Below, piece after piece: positions 56,945-64,000 of a stretch of DNA of 64,000 nucleotides. Below the pieces are notes generated by a model that saw only the letters and a program-made list of their open reading frames with translations, did not search any database and was not told the DNA's origin. The first letter of the stretch is position 1; every line of letters begins with the position of its first letter. The position numbers were made by a program, and so were the translations under genes. This stretch comes from Mixophyes australis (Eukaryota; Chordata; Amphibia; Anura; Limnodynastidae). The stretch lies in the NCBI GenBank assembly GCA_036250195.1, contig JAVHZZ010000008.1, positions 6,927,434 to 6,991,433 on the forward strand, written 5' to 3'.

Positions 56945-57715
56945 ATCATCATCATCATCATCATTTATTTATATAGCGCCAGCAATTCCGTAGCGCTTTA
57001 CAATTGGGAACAAACATTAATAAAACAATACTGGGTAATACATACAGACAGAGAGGTAAGAGAACCCTGTTCGCAAGCTTACAATCTATGGGACAATGGG
57101 AGTTTGAAACACAAGGACACGTGCTACATCATATTGTACACTGGACCAGCTAGAATTCAAAGGTAAAAGTATTGAGTGGGCTGTGTGTGTAGCAGTGTTG
57201 GTCAGAGGGTTGTTGTCTCGTGTTAGCTGTGTAGAGGGTGGTAATAGGGTAATCTAGGGAGAGTAAGATGGTGGTTGAGGAATATTATAAGCTTGTCTGA
57301 AGAGGTGGGTTTTCAGAGAACGCCTGAAGGTTTGAAGTCTTACTGTGCGAGGGAGGGAATTCCACAAAGTGGGTGCAGCCCGAAAAAAGTCCTGTAACCA
57401 GGAATGGGAGGAATTAATGTGAGTAAACTGAGGTGATGAGTTGGGAGATATTTTAAGAAAAGTGAGGAGATGTATGTTGGTGCAATTTTGTTGACGGCCT
57501 TGTATGTTAGTAGAAGAATTTTATATTGGATTTGTTGAAATACAGGCAGCCAATGTAGAGACTGACAGAGTGACTCAGCAGAGGAAGAACGGTTTGAAAG
57601 GAAAATCAATCTAGCCGCGGCGTGCAAAATAGTTTGTAGCTGTTCAAGTCTGACTTTGGGAAGACCAGTAAGGAGGGAATTGCAATAGTTGATGCGGGAG
57701 ATAATGAGTGCATGT
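56945..57715 (-). pseudogene. L2-clade LINE, 3' end, 5'-truncated
   Basis: Minus strand. The remaining coding part reads ALIISRINYCNSLLTGLPKV, then ILHAAARLIFLSNRSSSAES, SLHWLPVFQQIQYKILLLTY and APTYISSLFLKYLP. A frameshift follows within the segment matching RTFF-AAPTLWNSLP. Then come the 3' UTR and the tail (CGCTTTACAATTGGG, TTATTTATATAGCGCCAGCA, ATCATCATC run). More diverged than the two plus-strand L2 copies, so probably an older insertion. RT catalytic motifs absent. Confidence 0.92.
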
Positions 57716-57835
57716 TGCCTCTTCATTGTGCAAATGTAAATGGATTAGAAACGTCCAGCAACAATATTTTCTTCCTTAAATGTCGGTTTTAATCCCTTCA
57801 TGTTCAGTGATATTACTAATCTATCAGGACATCAG

Positions 57836-58158
57836 GGACCCATTCCATTAAGGAATGTAAATGCCGATACCTGCCTTATTTCATGTAAAATCCCACTGTG
57901 TATGGCCAGAAATTAACAATACGCCAGAGAATGGAGCATCCAATTAATCTTTGAGCACAAAGGGTGCTTACAATAGCCTAGGATTTCATGGGAGGAACGG
58001 GGATGTGATTGGGCATATGCACGTAGTCAATGGGCGCGCCAAGCTGGAGCGCACACAGCAGCGTCCGATTCAAGCTTTGGGCATCTCTAAGGTACGTGAT
58101 TTTCTGTCATATCACTTGCACCAGCTACAGGTCAGGTGTAAGTGCTGATTACTAGTGA
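57836..58158 (-). mobile_element. Non-autonomous DNA transposon, family B copy
   Basis: GGACCCATTCCATTAAGGAA is the terminal region. CGCACACAGCAGCGTCCGAT, TTTGGGCATCTCTAAGGTAC, CACCAGCTACAGGTCAGGTG and CTGATTACTAGTGA are complements of family B landmarks at 10085-10230. The 5' half is missing. Confidence 0.8.
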
Positions 58159-59472
58159 ATGCATGCTAGGCTGCCAGGTTAGGAGGGAGGGGCTTCTCTA
58201 ACTAGGCAGGCAGAGACTGACTGACAGCTTTGTAGACTTGTTCCGCGTGCGTACATTGTAGGAGCTTTTTGATCTTGGGACCCTACTCTAAAGATGTAGG
58301 AGGAGCTTCAGCTGTCTGTAACGGAGTAGGGGGGAGAGTGATATTTTACTTTATAAAAGAGCTGCAGTAGAATATCAGTATAACACTAAACTATGTATTT
58401 TATCTCCACTTCTTCTGCACAGTAACAAAACTCTACAAGTCCGCAAAATAAAAACTGCCTTCAGCTTTCTAGTCCTTCACAAAATTCGCAATATTAATAC
58501 ACAAATCTATGTGCGCTGCCATAAAACCATTATATTTTTTCCCCTTGATTTACTAACAAGACGCAAAAGTGCCAATGTGTTTGATCCCACATCAACCCAT
58601 GGCTTTCACTTGTACAATGAAGGATAAAGCCGTTATGTTTTTTATGGACATTTGTATATTATAGTACTAGAACCAGTACTATATTGTTGATTAGACCAAT
58701 TTAAAATGAAACAGTAAAACCGTGAGAAAATGACAGAATTATGCTTTGCATTCAGCAATAATACATTTTCAGTTTTGTATCTAGGATGCAGATCATGAAT
58801 TCTTCAAATTAACTTTTAATTGAAAGTAAATGTAATTTAAAAGTCCTATTAGAAGTTTTAATTTAAAGTGAATTTAAACCTGGAGAAGAACTGCTGATCG
58901 TCAAAGTATTAATAACAACACCTAGCAAACTTTTGATTATTATCTTTCCAGCGCTGGAACGACAGCTGCTGTCAATGTTCTCATCAAGGACGAATAGGGG
59001 GCGGAAGTCTACGAGGCAGCTGAAGGTGTGCACTGTAGAAGGATGATGTTCTTTGTTTATGGAGGACAGATGTAATACTTACTGAGCTCCCAGCAATCTT
59101 ACAGTGTATAGCGTTAGCCTGTCCGGCGGTTTATATTATTTTATTGTCTAGTCGCGCTCAAATTAAACCGCAAAAACGTGGCACAAATTCCATTGAGCTA
59201 AAGGTAAATAAATAGTCAATTCTCAGAAACTGTACATAAAATAGATCTTGTTTCTAAATATCTGTATTGTCCAGCCAGTGCCGGTGGTTGCGTCGGATGT
59301 GAGCTTTTGTACAACTGTGCTTTTTGTATCTCCTGTTAACGGGTACAATGTTGGCCATTTAGCAGAGCACCTAGCTCCAGACAAGCATTAACTTGTGATG
59401 GAGCTGTCCTGGGGCCACTCCAGAGAAACTATTAAAGGTTAACACTATGAGTTAGCCTGCACCTCAGAGATG
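58159..59472. other. Unassigned sequence
   Basis: No supported gene or recognised repeat. Confidence 0.4.
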
Positions 59473-59782
59473 TAATGTCATCCCTCCAACTGTCCTGATT
59501 TAGTCCCAATTTGAGGGCTCTGCCCAGCTATCCCACCAGCGGACAGCTTTGCCCCATGGATCGGAAGGTTGGGATTATGTCCTGTGCTGGGCACTAGTAT
59601 GAGTGCCAATGAATGGGTGCTGGGAGGTGAGGGATTTAAGGAGCAACCTAGTCCTTCACAGGCGCTAGGCACAACCCCCGGGGTATGGCTATGCTCCCAA
59701 TGCCATGGTGCCATGCCCTCGTGGACCCGTTCACTGTCTGTCCCGATTCAACGACTGGCTAAGTTGGAAGGTATGTAATGGG
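59473..59782. repeat. Family J-like dispersed repeat
   Basis: Starts TCATCCCTCCAACTGTCCTG and ends GTCCCGATTCAACGACTGGC then GGAAGGTATG, compatible with J-type CATCCCTCCAA/TTGGAAGGTATG inverted ends. Antisense open frames of about 70-78 codons are considered incidental. Confidence 0.5.
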
Positions 59783-59799
59783 ACCAGTGGGCAGAATAA

Positions 59800-59949
59800 T
59801 TTAGAATAATTTCATCTCAAGAAAATCTGCATTAAAACTAGAGCAACCAATCAGCGGTTAGCTTTTATCTGTCTAGTGCGAGTTGAACGATAAAAGCACA
59901 CGTCTTATTGGTTGCAGTGGCAGATTTCACCAATATTAGTAAATAACCC
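59800..59949. mobile_element. Palindromic CCAAT-bearing MITE, variant of family E
   Basis: AGCAACCAATCAGCGGTTAG on the left and TCTTATTGGTTGCAGTGGCA on the right form the same CCAAT-centred hairpin arms as family E, with different outer arms (AATTTCATC... and ...CACCAATATTAGTAAATAA). Confidence 0.6.
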
Positions 59950-60440
59950 TCAGCTACCGATATTGATCAGAGGTAACAGCAACAAGGATTGTATATAGGT
60001 TTTTCCTGTATATTAGGCTCCCCTTAGAGTTTTTATTTTTGTATCTGCCGAACTACACTTAATAAACTGGATAATGTAGGCGAATATCTTAAGCCCTTAT
60101 AAATGATCACACATTGTAAAATGACTAAATTATAATGTACACTAATGAACATTGTATATTGACATTTCTCTAAATAATACTGGTATAATTAACACATTCT
60201 GAGATCAGAAAGTGTTGAATATACATTAACGCATTTTCCACTATTAATCGGCAATTAAACTATTTCCCCTGCACCGTTCCCCACTGTGGCTTTTATTGAC
60301 CCTTCCAGCTCTTAATCTGGTAATTAAAGCCCCCCCTCCGTTCTCTGGTTAAGCTAGTGGCAGTAGACAAGCGGTAAAATCCATGGGCTCCCGCCACAAG
60401 TCTGATGATGCTTAATGAACATTGCTTATGTAATTAATAA
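59950..60440. other. Unassigned sequence
   Basis: No recognised gene. Confidence 0.4.
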
Positions 60441-60726
60441 AAATAATTTTATTATTTATGTAGCACTTTTCTCCCAATAGGACTCAGTACCATTGGATCT
60501 CCAAGTCTAAATTCCCCACCTACCCAATAGGGTCCACTTCTGTCAGAAGCCAATTAACCTACCAGTATGTTTTTGGAGTGTGGGAGGAAATTGGAGCACC
60601 AGGAGGAAAACCACACAAACACGGGGAGAACATACAAACTCCACGCTGATAAGGCCATGGTTGGATTTGAACCTCGACCCCCAATGCTGTGAGGCAGAAG
60701 TGCTAACCACTGAGCCACCATGTGTC
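60441..60726 (-). mobile_element. V-SINE-like SINE, decayed
   Basis: Minus-strand copy. A degraded tail (TTATTATTTATGTAGCACTT, then AGTCTAAATTCCCC) comes first on the plus strand, followed by a well-kept central domain (ACCTACCAGTATGTTTTTGG, GTGTGGGAGGAAA) and head (AGTGCTAACCACTGAGCCAC). The middle of the tail region has been replaced or lost. Confidence 0.8.
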
Positions 60727-61133
60727 CCTGCTACTCCTGGTTTACTCACATTTGGGCGTGATTTTCAGGGGGGTAAAGCAGGGTCGACAACTGTATACAT
60801 TTTTACAAAACTGTTATGTTTCCTAAGAACATTGAAAATATTGTGTTAATAAGTAAATAAACTGTACTCAGAAATGAAGCATTAACTAATATTATGAGTA
60901 GAGATCACAGAATGATCTAGACTACAGTTCAACAAACTATTAAGCTCAATCTAAGTTTTTGGGGTTCAGGTGACAATTTGATTGAAGTTTGATTTCTATT
61001 CACAATCATGCAGAAAAAATCTGGAAAATTAGTTTCCAAATTTGGCATCACCATAGATGTCCAGAGTGCCAGTGGAGCTGGTATTGCTGCTATTCTCTGG
61101 ATATAACTGTGTAATAGAAAGACATAGGGGTAT
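60727..61133. other. Unassigned sequence
   Basis: No recognised gene or repeat. Confidence 0.4.
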
Positions 61134-61304
61134 ATTTACTAAACTGCGGGTTTGAAAATGTGGGGATGTTGCCTATAGCAACCAATCAGATTCTAGCTGT
61201 CATTTTGTAGAATGCACTAAATAAATGAAAGCTAGAATCTGATTGGTTGCTATAGGCAACATCTCCACTTTTTCAAACCCGCAGTTTGATAAATATACCC
61301 CATA
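61134..61304. mobile_element. Palindromic MITE, family E copy 4
   Basis: The element 61137-61301 starts GGGGTATATTTACTAAACTG and ends GTTTGATAAATATACCCC, with ATA on both sides (61134-61136, 61302-61304). The long arms include GTTGCCTATAGCAACCAATC and its complement. CCAAT at 61182-61186 and ATTGG at 61242-61246. The best-preserved copy of the family. Confidence 0.94.
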
Positions 61305-61894
61305 GCCTGCTAATATGGCATTAATGATAGACTGACAGGCAGCTGGCTAGTGCTACAAATCATTATATCTCACAAGATGTTGTAGAAGTAGATGGAAGCA
61401 GACAGAACACCACTTCCACCATCACCCAGCAACCCAGTTTCTGTTGTTTCACCTTACCCTTGCAGCCTATTGCCCTTGATACTTTTTTTTTGCTCCAAGC
61501 TATAAGTGGTCAATGTCATTGGTAACAAAAGCAGCAGAACAATACATCTTGGAGTAACTATCTGCTCTAATTCTGATTAACTGATTAGTGACATAAATTC
61601 TCTATGTAATGTACAACAATTTTTCAAGCAACATTTGTAAACTGATTCACCGGCTCCAAATGACTGAAATTTGTTAAATCTTAAAATTTAAGTAGGAACC
61701 AGGGCTGGAAGACATAATCTTTGGCACCTTAAGCTCCGCCCCATCCATTTGCCGCACCTCTTTACACAGAACCTGCAGCAACAAGGAATAATTTAATGGC
61801 GCTATCATCTCTTTATATTATTGCACGCAAAAAAAATTTTTTGTATTTCTTCAATGAATTTATATTTGATGTCAGAAGGTTTGACATATTATTA
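61305..61894. other. Unassigned sequence
   Basis: No supported gene. Confidence 0.4.
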
Positions 61895-61952
61895 TTTATT
61901 TATTGATATAGTGCCACTCATATTATCCACCTCTACAGAAAATATGTAATCA
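61895..61952 (-). repeat. SINE/L2-type 3' tail fragment
   Basis: TTATTTATTGATATAGTGCC and CTCTACAGAAAATATGTAAT match the reverse of the SINE-type tail at 44405-44470. Directly followed by CR1 coding sequence. Confidence 0.5.
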
Positions 61953-62228
61953 TGGAAACTACTGAGGAGGAAAGGGATCTAGGAGTCACTATTTCAGGTG
62001 ACATAAAGGCAGGTAAGTAATGTAACAAAGCAATGAGGAAGGTAAGTCAGATGCTTGGTTACATAGGGAGAGGAATCAGTAGCAGAAAGAAAGAAGTAAT
62101 AATACCACTGTATAGGTCATTGGTACGACCTCATCTAGATACTGTGTTCAGTTCTGGAGGCCACATCTCCAGAAGGATATAAATACATTAGAGACTGTAC
62201 AAAGAAGGGCAACTAAAATGGTGCATGG
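61953..62228 (+). pseudogene. CR1-clade LINE, RT thumb fragment
   Basis: Reads EERDLGVTISGDIKAG, two stops, then [37 protein letters not shown] and an out-of-frame remainder corresponding to ...[12 protein letters not shown]. The same domain as 2999-3200 on the minus strand but from a different copy. It is cut off where L2 sequence begins at about 62229. Confidence 0.87.
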
Positions 62229-64000
62229 TGCTCATTTCACCTCTAACTTAAATCTGTAATCTCTCACTCTCTACTGGCATCTTTCCATCACTATACAAGC
62301 ACACAGTGATTACTCCTATTCTAAAAAAACAAAACTCCGACCCACACTCTCTCATAAATTACTGTCCCATCTCTCAGCTGCCGTGCTCCTCCAAGCTTCT
62401 AGAGAGACTTGCTTACACTCGCCTCACACGCTTTCTTTCCGCTAACAACCTGTTGGATCCTCTTCAGTCTGGCTTTCGTTCTCAACACTCCACAGAGACT
62501 GCGTTGACCAAGGTTGTCAATGATCTGATCACTGCTAAAACTGAACGCCATTACTCTCTCCTAATTCTCCTGGATCTCTTGGCTGCATTTGACACCGTTG
62601 TCCACTCTCTTCTCATACAAACGCTGCAATCCCTAGGTCTTCAAGACACTGCTCTATCCTGGTTCTCATCCTACCTTTCTAATCGCTCTTTCACTGTTAA
62701 TTTCTCTGGAGCCACCATGGATCCGCTTCCCCTATCAGTTGGAGTACCTCAAGGCTCAGTACTAGGTCCTCTGCTGTTCTCTATCTATACCACTTCTCTT
62801 GGAAATTGAATAAGTTCCTTTGGCTTTCAGTATCATCTCTATGCGGATGATACCCAAATTTATCTATCCTCTCCTGATATCTCGACATCTGTGTTGTCCC
62901 GTGTAACTGACTGTCTTTCTGCCATTTCATCTTGGATGTCCTCTCGCCAACTCATACTCAATCTTTCTAAAACAGAGTTAATAATATTCCCACCCGCCAA
63001 CAAGAGCATACCTGACATTTCTATCTCTGTTGATAACATGACCATAAATCCCACCCCACAAGCTCGCTGCCTAGGTGTAATCCTTGACTCACACCTATCC
63101 TTTGTTTCCCACATTGACTCTATATCTAAATCCTGCTACATACATCTAAAGAACATTTCCAGAATTCGCACATATCTCACGCAAGACACTGCAAAAACCT
63201 TAATTCATGCACTTATCATCTCCCGCATTGACTATTGCAATTCCCTCCTTACTGGTGTTCCCAAAAACGGACTCAAACCCCTACAATCTATTTTGCACGC
63301 TGTGGCAAGACTGATTTTCCTTGAAAATCATTATTCCTCTGTTGAATCACTCTGTATGTCTCTACACTGGCTGCCTGTTTTGTACCGAATCCAATATAAA
63401 ATACTTTTACTAACCTACAAGGCCATCAACAACGCTGCACCAACATACATCTCCTCTCTTGTCTCAAAATATCTCCCAACTCGGCAACTCCGTTCTACAC
63501 AAGATCTGCGTCTCTCATCCACCCTCATTACATCCTCCCATTCCCGGTTACAGGACTTTTTTCGGGCTGCACCCACTCTATGGAATTCTCTCCCTTGTAC
63601 AATAAGACTCTCCTCTGGTCTACAAACTTTCAAGCGTTCTCTGAAAACCTACCTCTTCAGACAAGCTTATAATATTCCTCAACCACCCTCTTAACCTCGC
63701 TACCTTTAGCCTGTTACACAATTTCACACAAGACAACTACCCCCTGACCAACATTGTTGTGTGACAGGATCATTTAGCTTATGAGTCACTTTTACCTTTG
63801 CAGTCTGGCTAGGCCAATATGCAAAATGTAGACTTAACCTCATGTGTCAATCTCCCATTGTCCCATAGATTGTAAGCTTGCGAGCAGGGCCCTCTCACCT
63901 CTTTGTCTGTTTTACCCAGTTTGTTTATTAGTTTATCATGTTTGTCCCCAATTGTAAAGCACTACGGAATATGTTGGCGCTATATAAATAAATGGTGGTG
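62229..64000 (+). pseudogene. L2-clade LINE: RT domain to 3' tail, one in-frame stop
   Basis: One frame from at least 62306 to 63694 is open for 463 codons except for a single TGA at 62807-62809. Motifs in order: ITPILKKQN and [16 protein letters not shown] (RT 1-2), [13 protein letters not shown] (motif A, catalytic D), [13 protein letters not shown] (motif B), YADD at 62840-62851 (motif C), then the thumb and a C-terminal domain ending FKRSLKTYLFRQAYNIP. The endonuclease half is missing (5' truncation into CR1). The 3' UTR holds CTCTTTGTCTGTTTTACCCA, and the tail TTGGCGCTATATAAATAAAT plus GGTGGTG reaches the window edge. Such proteins carry out target-primed reverse transcription. This copy is defective but young. 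Confidence 0.94.

Overview
The window looks like a gene-poor, repeat-dense stretch of a vertebrate nuclear genome, most probably an anuran amphibian. This rests on the mix of repeats: CR1 and L2 non-LTR retrotransposons, a tRNA-headed V-SINE-like family, many palindromic MITEs and hAT-type DNA elements, long microsatellites and AT-rich spacers. The frog assignment comes from remembered repeat families, not from a search. I found no exon, tRNA gene, rRNA gene, operon or CRISPR that I could defend as a host gene. All open frames longer than about 100 codons lie in retrotransposon pol remnants, low-complexity purine tracts, tandem arrays or dispersed repeats.

Layout. 1-8 kb: an unassigned start, an unnamed dispersed repeat, a decayed CR1 LINE (minus strand) carrying a nested MITE and a perfect 38-bp hairpin, a truncated and a full SINE, and a 0.6-kb purine tract. 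8-17 kb: a 43-bp minisatellite (about 16 copies), a 1-kb non-autonomous DNA element with a MITE inside it, hAT-type elements with 8-bp target duplications (one holding the wreck of a transposase C-terminus), and a 0.5-kb palindrome with telomere-like repeats at its apex. 19-30 kb: a TA-flanked element disrupted by an L2 tail, a probable solo LTR, a 148-bp tandem array with two-unit higher-order structure, a long TA microsatellite and a 66-bp tandem array. 31-44 kb: MITEs, inverted copies of the unnamed repeat, SINEs, a 1-kb cluster of adjoining DNA elements and a 1.34-kb purine tract. 44-64 kb: further hAT-type elements (one of 1,323 bp), more MITEs, L2 copies on both strands and, at the right edge, an L2 reverse-transcriptase frame open except for one stop codon.

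How the parts fit together. The SINE copies and the L2 copies end in the same 3' tail, as expected if the L2 machinery mobilises the SINE. Four palindromic or TIR families (called B, C, D and E here) have G-rich or GGGCC ends. D, two C copies and one E copy show 3-bp A/T target duplications, which fits PIF/Harbinger-like transposition. Families F and K, the 14.5-kb element and the 51.3-kb element have CAG-type ends and 8-bp target duplications, which identify hAT-superfamily elements. Family letters A-K are labels for this report only. The main value of the window is as a record of nested insertions, several resolved to the base, rather than as a functional gene system.
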